The notes under the pieces: model-generated
What the model saw: the letters and a program-made list of their open reading frames with translations, nothing else
What the model was told of the DNA's origin: nothing
The model's database searches: none
Assembly (NCBI GenBank): GCA_032821775.1
Contig: JAVLRN010000005.1
Span: forward strand, 682,001 to 746,000
Length of the DNA stretch: 64,000 bases
Direction: 5' to 3'
From: Sanguinoderma infundibulare
Taxonomy: Eukaryota; Basidiomycota; Agaricomycetes; Polyporales; Polyporaceae
Part shown: piece after piece, positions 31,201 to 41,177 of the stretch
Layout of the letters: every line of letters begins with the position of its first letter
Numbering within the stretch: position 1 is the stretch's first letter
Position numbers and translations under genes: made by a program

Positions 31201-31674
31201 CTTCTTACCTCGATCGAGCTATGTCGTACATGGCAAGCACTTGCGTCGTGCGAGCTTGAGGCGATATTTCAAAAATGAAAGCACTGCGGTATGTAGGCCG
31301 GCCGGAGGCCTCAGCTTTATTTAAAAGGCTGTTTGAGTTGTGCCAACGCTGCGGCACACGCCCGGAGAGAAGCCGCCTTGGTTGGACAGAAGTGCAACGG
31401 GGGACGACGTCTCTGCTGCTCAGGATGCCCAGATGAGTGTCTCATAGGATGATGGTGGCGCATGAAACTCACAAAGCTGGAGGACAAAGAGGATCACGTC
31501 GACGTCGACCAAGGGCAGCTCGACAAGGCGCCGTGCGTGGGCGGGCCGAATTGGGACTCCGCTGTGGCACAAGCCAGTGGGCGGGCGCTTGGGAGCCTCA
31601 TAGGTTCCCGTCCAACCGCCTCCACTGCCAGTGATCGCGCCGTCGTGCGCACTCTCCTCCCCCAGGCTCCAGCC

Positions 31675-34564
31675 ATGAACAACAACCCCCGTCCGTCGCT
31701 CTGCCTCGCCCCGTCCGTGAACACTACCACGTATGTATTCTCCGTGTCTGCAAGGTACATTCGTGCTCATATTTGGTTTCCACAGCGTGGTCACGACGAC
31801 TACGACAACCACGACGTATGCGCCTATCCCTCTCCCATCTGTCCCCCAACCGTCTTCGCCCAAGGATCCGAAGCTGTATCCTTTGTACAATGCCACACTC
31901 CCAAGGTCATTACGCGAATTCCCCCTCATCTTCCCCGGAGGTTCACGTGCCACATTTCGCGACGGGGAACATGGCGAGCACGAGATGCAGGAGGAGGAAT
32001 CGGCCGTCGAGGGCAAGGGTTGGAAGATGGTCAAACGCGAGGAGACCGATCCGCGGAAGGAGGTCGGTCTTACTGAAGCCATCGAGCGGTACGGTCGCAA
32101 GAGGTCGTACAGTAATGAGAACATGATGGAGGGCATCGAAACCATCCCCGGCCTCGTTCCCACAACTCCTCCCCGCAAGAAGGCCAAAGGTCATCCCCTA
32201 CCGCCTATAACCACCATGAACACCGCCGCACCCCCGTCTCCCCTCCCCTCCCCTCATGGTTCGCCGCCTCCTGAAAGCATCTGGCCTTCAGCACCTCCGA
32301 GTGGTCACTCCTCCCCCCAGCCTCAAGCCCTAGTCCAGGCACCCTTGCAACCCGATCTCTCTTTGACAACACTTCTAGCCCTCCCCACACTACTCTCCCA
32401 CTTCTCCAGCCTCCCGCCATCCCTCCAATCTCACGTACTGCTCACCTTCTTGCGACACTCTCCCCTTTCCGTCCTCAGGACATTGCACTCCGTCCTCACA
32501 CCCACTCTAGCCCGCGATTTCTTGACTCTTCTCCCACCCGAACTTGTATCCCTAGTCCTCAGCTTTCTCTCCTTCCCCGACCTCGCACGCGCGTCAAGGG
32601 TCTCCAAGGCATGGCGAGCCATCATTGACTCCGACCCTGTCCTTTGGCGCGATCTCCTCAAGAGCACCAAAATCTGGTTTGGGCGCGACTCCGAGACCAC
32701 CTTTTCTGACGCCATCCTGGCTCGCCGCAGGCGACTGGGTTTGCCAGCCCCCAATTCTCTTCCCCTTCCCCATCCGTACAAGATTCTCTTCAAGTCACGT
32801 CACCTCACACGCACACGTTGGGTCACCAACGACGACCCCAAGCGGCTAACGTTCCCAGCCCACGGGCGTTCGGTCGTGACATGCCTCATTTTCTCGCGTG
32901 GGCGCATTATTTCCGCTTCCGACGACCATTCGATCCATGTCTATTCCCCCGTAACCGGGACTCTCATCCGTTCTCTAGACGGACACGACGGCGGCGTGTG
33001 GGCGTTGGCTGCAACCAAGAACACACTCGTCAGTGGTTCAACGGACCGCACGGTCCGGATATGGGACCTTGAAACGGGGCACTGCACACATGTCTTCGGC
33101 GGGCACACGAGCACAGTCCGTTGTTTAGCCATCGTGAAGCCGGAATGGATAGACTACGAGAACGAGCATGGCATTGTTACTCGCGAGAAATGGCCGAAAC
33201 GACCGCTTATCGTCACGGGTAGCAGAGATCATTCCCTGCGTGTGTGGACGCTACCCAGGCCTGGCGATGAGGAATACAGGTGCTACGGTGCCGATGATAC
33301 CGAGGTAGATCCTTCAGAGGTGCGTATCGTGGAGACGGCTTGTTTATTTTTGTCATGAGGTTGACGTAACGTTGCGCAGGAGGACGTGGAGGACAACCCG
33401 TACCACAAACTGCACCTCGAAGGCCACGACCACGCGGTACGCGCCCTTGCCGCGCGCGGGCGGACGCTCGTCTCCGGTAGCTACGATTGCACCGTCCGGA
33501 TATGGGATATCATTACAGGGACGTGCAAATGGGTTCTTGTAGGGCACACGCAAAAAGGTGCGAATGAATTTCGGGCGGGGCTCGATGCATGACTCAATTG
33601 TTGATTTCGTCCTCCGACTTCTTCAGTGTACAGCGTTGTGCTGGATATCAACCGCAATCTGGCGTGCTCTGGGTCGATGGACGGCACCGTCCGTGTCTGG
33701 AACCTGAGCACCGGACATTGTCAACACATCCTTGCGGGCCACACATCCCTGGTCGGTCTGCTTGGCCTCTCACCGTCATACCTTGTTTCCGCCGCAGCCG
33801 ACTCCACGCTCCGCGTCTGGGACCCTGACACCGGCGAGCTCCGCCATACGCTCGCAGCACACCAGGGAGCCATCACGTGCTTCCAGCACGACGAGTTCAA
33901 GGTCCTGAGCGGATCGGACGGCACGCTCAAGATGTGGGACATCCGGGACGGATCGCAAGTTCGCGACCTGCTCACGGGGATCGTCGGCGTGTGGCAGGTC
34001 ATCTTCGAGGGGCGGTGGTGTGTCGCCGCGAGCAACCGCATGGACTCTACCGTCCTCGACGTCTGGGACTTTGGTGACGACGAGCACGACGAGTGGGAGG
34101 GCGAGCCTCCGGGGGGCCTGTACGATGAGGAATCGGACTACTCCGATGAAGACGATGAGGTGGACCGCGCGCAGGTCGAGGCGGACGCGATGGATCAGGA
34201 CTTCGATGGCATCCCATCGGATCCGGAGTTCATCGAGGCAGAACACGAGCGATATGAGTTGGCGGACGACGATACAAGGGCGGGCCGTCTGCATGCGTGG
34301 CGCGGCATGTCGACCGACGCGGACGACAGCGCAAGGTCGTCCAGGGAGCCGTCTGCGTCGACGTCGACGAGCCACTACCGCACCCGCACGACGACGAGGA
34401 CGCGTGGGCAGCGCGACGCGGCACCGGTAGCAGGCCATCTTCCTCCACCTCTCCCGCCACCGCCCTCGGAGCCACAACTGCGCTCGCTGCCATCTGTGGA
34501 GGAGACGCCGACGAAGCCGAGGACGCGCAATGTCGGCAGCCACCGTAGGCGATGGCAGCCGTAA
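31675..34564 (+). CDS. CDC4: CDC4/Fbw7-type F-box WD40 protein
   Basis: Substrate receptor of an SCF ubiquitin ligase; CDC4/Fbw7/Pop proteins bind phosphodegrons of cell-cycle and transcription regulators. Exons: 31675-31730, 31786-33319, 33380-33557, 33627-34564, giving 901 aa. Start MNNNPRPSL has context GCCATG; the frame is open back to another ATG at 31462. The N terminus contains a run of eight Thr followed by YAPIPLPS. The F-box (about residues 263-310) reads LLPPELVSLVLSFLSFPDLA, then ASRVSKAWRAI. Eight WD blades follow (about 365-790), ending in VYSP, IWDL, VWTL, IWDI, VWNL, VWDP, MWDI and VWDF, the eight-blade number typical of Cdc4. An acidic segment after the propeller (DEESDYSDEDDEVD) precedes a Thr/Arg/Pro-rich tail. 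Confidence 0.92.
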
Positions 34565-36232
34565 ATCTTAGACCCGTCTCGTACCGCTGTCTTGTCGCGT
34601 CCGTGTACTATTATCAGGGACTTCCGCCATTCTGCAGCCTGACATCGTCTCCTCTCGCCTGTGTGATGTTGTGGAACCAGTTTTCATTCTATTCGACTGC
34701 GGACGACCCGCTGTCGCGGGCCTTCTGCCATTACATGCGTAGAATATCTGTTGTTGTAGACACGTCTCGTCACGACCCGATCCGGTGGATGGACTGTTGT
34801 ACATATCCTACCCATGGCACGCATATTGCACTGTCGTCGTTCACCATATCTACCGTATGTCGTCGACGCCCCAGGCGGCGGCCCAGGGTGTTGGTATCCT
34901 CAACGGTGCCAATCCCATGGCTACGCCACCTCCTGCCCTGGTGGAGCCGTGCACGTTTCCTGTCAGGTCCTCGACGGGACCGATATTGATCCCGGGACCT
35001 GTAGACCGCCTCGACCAGCGGTACCGATCCGCGGTGCCGGCGGAAGCCAGCCAAGCGCAGATAATGAACGAAATAGCGGTTCGAACGGCGCGAGAACGCT
35101 CGATGCGCCGCACAGGCCCCGAAAGGACTCGGGGTTCACGAGAGTTCCGGAACAGAGGGCATGCGGCGACCGCTCCCGAGGGGCGATCTGCGACGAAGGA
35201 AGAAGAGCCGCCAGGGCCTCCGCATGCATACGCAGACGTCCGAGAAGGCCCGCCGAGTGAATGGCGCGAGGGCACCCTCGGGAGGAACAAGGGACCGCGT
35301 TCAGTCCGGAGGTGCGCTCGCCCCGAAGGGCCAACGCGCCTGGTGCCGTCGGCTAGTTGGCAACCAGAGAGACAAGGACAGGTCCCGCCGGACCCTGCAG
35401 GTGACGACGGGGAAAGATGGGAAGATCGCCGCACGACCAGGCTGGGGGAAGAAGCGCGTCGGAACGGTCGAGAGTTGCCGTAACGATGGGCGAGATGACG
35501 AGCGCGAGCGCAGATAGCGTCGAAGAGCGAGCGCGGTGAGGGGTGGGGCCAATCGGACGAGGGGGACCTCGCATCAGGAAGGCCTCGCATCCAGTGTTTT
35601 TTTCATTGCTGTGAGAAAGGGACGCGTTGCGGACCACATGCAGCGCGCGGATTCTGGGGCCGTGCGCACTGTAGTCGAACCTTGCATGCGCGCGCCGACC
35701 CGGGACATTGGTGCGGCCACGAGAAAGAAGGGAGGTGCGTATTTGGACCTGCCAAACCCGTACCATGGTACGCGGGATCACGGCAAGTGCCGCAGGAGTC
35801 CTGGGAGAAGCGGATATGGCAGGTAAATAGGCACGCAACGTCTGAAAGGCTCAGACGCTTCGCAGGAATCGAAGATACCCTCCAGGGAATCTCACCTGCC
35901 CGTCGTCGCGCACGTCTCTGCTATCTTGCACGGCGCCTTCGCGCGTTGATCGCAGACTGACGACATAAGAGACTGGCGTTGCGCTCATGGGATACGAAGC
36001 GCAAGATGCAGTTGGTTTGCACAATACCAGTGGAATAATACACGACCGAGGTCCACCTCCTGCCAAACAGCATAGCCAGAGGCCAACGTCAACATGAATG
36101 GTCGATAAAAGACACCGCCGAACGTTGAGCAGCCCGAATTAGTGGGACGCAGGAGAAGGGATCCAGGATAGCCTACAGATATCGTTTCCTTGCGGGGTAG
36201 ATGCGGGCGCGTTGTTCGAGCGCAAACTCAAC
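34565..36232. other. intergenic region between convergent genes
   Basis: About 1.67 kb between the stops of the CDC4-like gene (+) and the PPIL1 gene (-). Apart from the doubtful frame at 34857-35483, it shows only overlapping short frames. No RNA gene was recognised; a GGTTCGAA word near 35078 lacks the rest of a tRNA. Confidence 0.5.
34857..35483 (+). CDS. doubtful hypothetical protein
   Basis: A 208-codon ATG-initiated frame starting MSSTPQAAAQGVG, with a moderately protein-like first 70 residues and then an Arg/Gly/Pro/Glu-rich remainder. A 246-aa frame runs antisense over the same DNA, so openness may simply reflect high GC. No introns, domains or signals were recognised. Listed only because it is the best candidate in the interval. 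Confidence 0.2.
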   Translation: MSSTPQAAAQGVGILNGANPMATPPPALVEPCTFPVRSSTGPILIPGPVDRLDQRYRSAVPAEASQAQIMNEIAVRTARERSMRRTGPERTRGSREFRNRGHAATAPEGRSATKEEEPPGPPHAYADVREGPPSEWREGTLGRNKGPRSVRRCARPEGPTRLVPSASWQPERQGQVPPDPAGDDGERWEDRRTTRLGEEARRNGRELP

Positions 36233-36980
36233 TCAAACCACTCGCGCCTTATGGATCTTCACGTCTTCTCGGGGACTGGCAAAACGCTGAGCCGCAACGT
36301 ATAGCAGAGGGACCACGGGGACTTACCGATCTTGTGCATCCGTCCCAACGGCCCCGAGTCTTTGCACGACGCGCATCCCTGCACTGACGCGCCCAAAGAT
36401 AGTGTGTTTGTTGTCCAGGTATGGTGTTGGGGCAAGACTTATGAAAAATTGCGATCCTAAAAACATATGGGTGACGGAGACCAACTACGGACAATCTCGA
36501 GGAACGCACCGTTGGTGTTAGGCCCCGAGTTGGCCATTGCCAAGATACCGGCCCCGGTGAAACGAAGTTCTGGGTGTATTTCGTCCTCACTAGGATAGGA
36601 ATCTCGTGAACGACACAGAGCCGCGTTCACGAAGGTTCACTTACAATTTTTGTCCGTAGATACTCGTTCCCCCACGACCGGTGCCGGTAGGGTCACCTGT
36701 CTGTATCATGAAGTCCTATCGAAGTGGAAGCTATCAGGCCAGGGTCTTTTCCAGAGAGACCTAGATACGCACGGCGATGATACGGTGGAAGACAACCCCA
36801 TTGTAGTAGCCGCGTTTTGCAAGCTCTGCAAAGTTCTTACACGTCTATTGGAAGCGAGAGTGTGTCAGATGGTCTGGGCAAGGCAGAAAAGCGGATGAAC
36901 CGACCTACTCGAGGTGCATGATCCCAATACAACTCCAATTGGACGTCGCCCATGCTTGTTTCAAGTACGACGGATTCCAT
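36233..36980 (-). CDS. PPIL1: spliceosomal cyclophilin, PPIL1 type
   Basis: Peptidyl-prolyl cis-trans isomerase of 155 aa. PPIL1/Cyp1 proteins sit in the activated spliceosome with SKIP/Prp45. Exons: 36980-36909, 36844-36773, 36715-36645, 36589-36510, 36456-36327, 36275-36233; none is longer than 130 nt, so only short open frames are visible without splicing. The assembled protein contains the single cyclophilin domain: [17 protein letters not shown] (catalytic Arg in FHR), [56 protein letters not shown], and a C-terminal [17 protein letters not shown] as in PPIL1. No signal peptide or extra domain is present, fitting a nuclear or cytosolic enzyme. It shares a 273-bp divergent promoter with the DTD gene. 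Confidence 0.93.
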
Positions 36981-37253
36981 CACTGCGGAAGCTGAGGGTG
37001 CAGAGGCGTCGGTGCCAATACGTAGCAGTCACTGGGTCAGAGGGTGGTGGAAGAGGACAAGGAAGAAGGCCGAGCTTCCCAACTTCGCCCCGGCGCACTC
37101 TCACCGGCGCCATTCCACTTCCCGCGCACTCGCCACTGCGCAGCGCTGAGGCTCAACCACTCCGCTCCGCTCATCATCCAAAGCGGTACCGACGCATCCA
37201 CGCATACAGGGAACCAGCAAGGAACCGTCAGATAGACGTGTAGACTTGTAGAC
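36981..37253. promoter_or_regulatory. divergent promoter, PPIL1 and DTD genes
   Basis: 273 bp between two start codons facing away from each other. Contains C/T- and GA-rich stretches; no TATA box is obvious. Confidence 0.6.
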
Positions 37254-38511
37254 ATGCGAGCTATCATCCAGCGGGTGTCCTCTGCGTCGGTGACAGGTAT
37301 GCCGGGAACTTACTGTCTAAAACGGCTCTGGCTCTAAATCAACCTCAACCTCCTTGCATGGCAGTGGACAACGAAGTGATATCTTCAATTGGCAGGGGCC
37401 TCATGGTCCTCGTCGGCATAGGGCGAGGTCATCCTTGCCAATTCAACGGGAAAACGCATCGGCTGAATTGCTGTCCACGCACAGAACAGACGATACCGTG
37501 ACCGACCTCGAAAGCCTAACCAAACAAATGTGAGTTCTCTTCTCCAAGGACCGCATGCGCAGCACCGCCTACGGGTCCATGTCCGCCTCGCCGCCGTTGT
37601 GATTCCTATTCTGACCTGCGATCTGCACGATGTCCTATGAAACTTTTGCTCGCGCATGCTCCTTGCCGCACGCCCGTCCGCACGCCCGCAGTGTGTCGCT
37701 CAAGGTCTTCTCGGACGACGCTTCGGGTGCTATGTGGAAGAAGAGCGTCAAGGACATCGATGGCGACGTCCTCTGCGTCTCTCAATTCACCCTCTTCGCG
37801 ACCACCGCAAAGGGAAAACCCGACTTCCACCGAGCCATGGTGTGTATTTTTTCTATCTTCGTATTGCGCCCGCCGACTGCTGATCAATGCGCGTCCCGCC
37901 GCCTGCGTCGTCCCGCTCGCCTCTTACCACACCTTTCTCCCAGGCATCAGGCCCCTCTCGGGACTTGTACGCATCCTTCCTGAACCGGATGGGCGAACTG
38001 TATAGGCCAGACAAGATCAAAGGTGCGCCCGTCCCTCGGCCTCTGTACCAGCGGGACACGCGACTACGGTTGTTTTCGCCGAGAGGAGGCTTGAATGCTG
38101 ACGCTGCGATTTTGTGTGAACAGACGGACGATTTGGCGCCATGATGGACGTGCGGCTCACGAACGAGGTGCGTGATGCGTCATCTATCTTCGCACTTCGG
38201 CTTCATTGGCCTGCGCCGACTGCGTCGGGCACGGCCGTCGTGGCACCGGGGCAGTCTAAGCTCGTCGGCTGTTGGTGTTTGTGTCCGAAGGCGTGGAACG
38301 GTTTGAGATTGACGTATTTCCATAGGGCCCCGTAACTTTTACACTGGACTCGAGGAAGTTTGAATACGTCGATCCGCCTTCTGGCGTCGCAACCCCGAAG
38401 AACTCGAAGGGGGCGTCTGCTGCGTCGAGTAAGCAAACGCCTCGGGCGCAGGGGAATTCTTCACCTTCGACAGGCGATGCCTCGGCCGCGGCGCAGACGC
38501 AGGCCCCCTAG
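37254..38511 (+). CDS. DTD1: D-aminoacyl-tRNA deacylase
   Basis: Removes D-amino acids (and glycine mis-attached to tRNA-Ala) from tRNA in the cytosol, a translation quality-control step. Seven exons: 37254-37296, 37365-37427, 37490-37529, 37692-37839, 37944-38022, 38124-38167, 38326-38511, giving 200 aa. The assembled protein begins MRAIIQRVSSASVTVDNEV and contains VLCVSQFTLFA (the SQxxL active-site strand), DGRFGAMMDV and NEGPVTFTLDS with the Gly-cisPro motif that enforces chirality. The family core is about 150 aa; here about 45 extra Ser/Ala/Gln/Pro-rich residues form a C-terminal tail. For exon 3 the first AG (37484) would bring a stop, so the acceptor at 37487-37489 is used. Confidence 0.93.
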
Positions 38512-39089
38512 ATGTTGACAGAATGATAACAGACAGAACCATATGTCGCGGGTGCCCTCGCACGAAACTCTGTAATCTTCGCATCGTCAGCGGGCATGTC
38601 AGCCTCGCGCGTCAAGACGAGGCACAGTCTTGATGAACACTCAACCAGGGTGACAGTGCGGGCCTCTGAGCTCCACTTTGCACTTCGCGAAGGCCCTGCG
38701 TGAGGCGTCCGCCACATCCGTGGGCCTGGCCATATGCTCAGTGAACCAGTATCTGATATCGATGTCGAAGCCGCATACGCAGAGTCCGCGCCGCAAACGC
38801 CACAAAGGCATACGAGCTGCCGTATGCAGCGTCGCCAGCCACGCCTGACGAAGAGCGACGGGAGCATCCCGCATCCCACCGAGAGATGATCCTTGCGCTC
38901 TCGTAAACATCCCGAGGTCGCTCCACACCGTCCCTCCCTTGAATTCCTGTTCTGCCCGAACGTCAAACCTTATGCTTCCCACTTTCATTTCCGCACTCAT
39001 CACGGCTCATGTGGCGAACATACGCCGCGCGCCCGACGCGGCTGACCTTCATTTCACCGCGATGCGCGAACGCGAAGCGACAGAGCTGC
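38512..39089. other. intergenic region between convergent genes
   Basis: 578 bp between the DTD stop (+) and the PGS1 stop (-). Two overlapping minus-strand frames (about 120-150 aa) cover it, but they run into the PGS1 3' end, lack family motifs and are not linked by plausible introns. Probably both 3' UTRs. Confidence 0.5.
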
Positions 39090-41026
39090 CTACAACATGC
39101 CGCCCACAAAGGCGACCAAAGCCCGCGTTCCCAGACGGACCCTCCGCGCTTCATCAGACTCGTCCCGTCCGCGCCAGGGGTGGGCGTGCTCGCGGAGCCC
39201 GTCGACCTCCTCCGCGAGGCGCTTGCGGAGCACGGGCGATGTCGTGGCAAGCACGAACGACAGCTCGGTGTCGAGATTCGCGGACCGTGAGTTCAGGTTC
39301 GTCGAGCCGAACAGAGTCAGCGCGGGTGCTGACGTCGGGGTGGGACGCACCCAGATACCTGGATACGCATTCATTTTGCCCCACGTTCGGCACGGGTGAA
39401 GTCGCAACATAGGCGAAAGTGAGGACGCGAAATGTGAGCGTGTGTGCGGAGAAAGAGGGCAAAGGCGAAAGCGCACCTTTTGCGTGGTATGTCCACCCTT
39501 CACGCTGCCACTCGTGCAGCTGCACTCCTGCATTTACGTCCGAGGAGTCGGAGGACCATTCAATCCCGGCCGAACGAACAGCGTCCATGAACCGCCGCTC
39601 AAAGAGCGTATACGCTTCGGGAATGCGTCCCGAGATACCTCTTGAATTGTAGAATCCGTTCGCCTAGGGAGAAGGAGTGACGCAGCTCAGCAACAAGTAA
39701 TTTCCGCGGAGCGGAGTGTGCTTACTCGAGGACTGGCAGCGAGGATTCTGCAGGCTAAGCGAGATTGGATCACCGCGGACTGGTATGGTTTGTATAGAGC
39801 GAAGTAGCCACTTGTTAAATCCACTAGAGGTCCCTCATAACCAGATGCGGGAGGTACGCTGTAACGCTGCTGTGCTGACAATTCGCGGAAGAGAAGTGAC
39901 AAGCACCGTTCTTCCTCCCTTATGTCGAATTGTCCTGCCTGTATCACAGGGAAAACCAGTACGTCGTCCTCACCATCCGGTTGGCCCGGTGAACCCTTTT
40001 GAGTTGGTTTCACTAGGGAGATTTCAGATGCGTCGCGGTGGGACTTTTGCAGAGATACCAAGGCCTGCCGAGCCTTGGCTTCTATTCGGTGCGGGTGGGT
40101 GTTTGCGTCTGGCCAGTGAAGCACATAGTCGTCAATCGAACCAGGCGAGGGTAGAAGGCTGTACGAGAATGTCGACGCTGCCTGCAGGAAAGAGAAGCAG
40201 TAATCGGCCATACGGGGTTGCGCTGTGAACTGGAGATAACGGTCTTGACGATTGGAGAAATACGTGGTGTTCAAGTTGGCCCTGAATAAGAGCGTACATC
40301 AAAGTCGGCCCATACGTGCCTCTATGACAAGACGACGTACTCACTTACCCGGATATAACCAACGTGTCGTCCGCACCGTAGATCTTTGGATGCCAGGTAC
40401 CCCAGCCTTCGTTGAATCGTGGGGGCACGATGCGTGCCATTAAGCCCTTGAGCTTAGGACTTCGGAAGAGGTAAACGTGGACCCTGTCGGGGTGTTTCCG
40501 GAGGAGAGGGAGGAGGATGCGTGCTGTGGAGTCTGGACCGGGGCGAGTAGAGCGATTTAGATCGAGGTGGAGGTAAACATGTAGGGAGGGGTTTTCGCGC
40601 AGCGACGCGTATATTGCGTCAATCTAACAACATGTTAGATTACCCCTCAGGAAGTACTATAACGTTGTACTCACTAGCTCTACATCCTCGTGGCCAATAT
40701 AGAGGGTCGATAGGAATAGTCTATGCCGTGCATTTCGCACCATGCTCTGGCACGCATGTCAATGGAGAGACAAGAACGATGTGAGGACATGAACACACGA
40801 GTAATGTTTGGTAGAATATCCGTGGTTCGTGCATTATTGAGACGCTGGAGGAGTTCAACGAAAAACATGGCTGGTGTTCGGCCAGTTTGACGAGGAATTG
40901 GCGGATTGTGGGCTCGAAGGAGACGGTGGAGACATTGCGCGGTCTCTGTGCAGCAGCTATGGGGAGAAGGGTAGAGTATATGCGCAGACGCGAGAGCTGG
41001 AGTGCATTGCGCGCTGCGCCGAACAT
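39090..41026 (-). CDS. PGS1: phosphatidylglycerophosphate synthase (CDP-DAG:glycerol-3-P)
   Basis: Makes phosphatidylglycerophosphate, the first committed step of cardiolipin synthesis in the mitochondrial inner membrane. Exons: 41026-40799, 40746-40675, 40623-40349, 40281-39726, 39663-39477, 39358-39090, giving 528 aa. The N terminus (MFGAARNALQLSRLRIYS) is basic and amphipathic, fitting a mitochondrial presequence. The first phospholipase-D motif is WHPKIYGADD (HxKx4D, about residue 175) followed by SGANLNTTYFSNRQDRY. The second is YHAKGIWVRP (about 437) with GSTNLNSRSANLDTEL, spanning intron 5. Both are typical of the eukaryotic PGS1 branch of the PLD superfamily. Ends LGTRALVAFVGGML. Shares a 151-bp divergent promoter with the LSM14-like gene. 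Confidence 0.94.
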
Positions 41027-41177
41027 GGAGAGGTGTATTCTGGCGGTGGGTGAGGTCACCGAGTCGGCGTGGTGGAGGCGCTGGAGAGCGTGGGAACGGC
41101 AAGGGCCGAGGCTCTGGTTGTTACACGCTGCCGCAGGCTTTGAAACGAGTCCCCAATTCTTCGCCTTCTTCATCATC
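41027..41177. promoter_or_regulatory. divergent promoter, PGS1 and LSM14-like genes
   Basis: Only 151 bp separate the two start codons, so both transcription starts and 5' UTRs must fit here. Confidence 0.6.

Larger units (their letters stand above)
21873..31674. other. 9.8-kb gene-poor interval
   Basis: No protein gene could be supported between the Zn2Cys6 factor (-) and the CDC4-like gene (+), which point away from each other. The longest open frames (227 aa at 22082, 279 aa at 24871, both +) have no family motifs, no splice-consistent extensions and a composition that follows local base skew. No LTRs, reverse transcriptase, transposase or tRNA motifs were seen by eye. It could be regulatory DNA with long 5' UTRs, a non-coding RNA locus, or decayed repeats. 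The rest of the window has intergenic gaps of 0.1-1.7 kb, so this interval stands out. Confidence 0.55.

Noticed and set aside
35070..35090. possible tRNA B box (GGTTCGAA)
   Set aside because: No matching A box, acceptor stem or TTTT terminator around it.
38508..39003. overlapping minus-strand frames between the DTD and PGS1 genes
   Set aside because: No motifs, overlap with each other, and no plausible introns; best explained as 3' UTR sequence.
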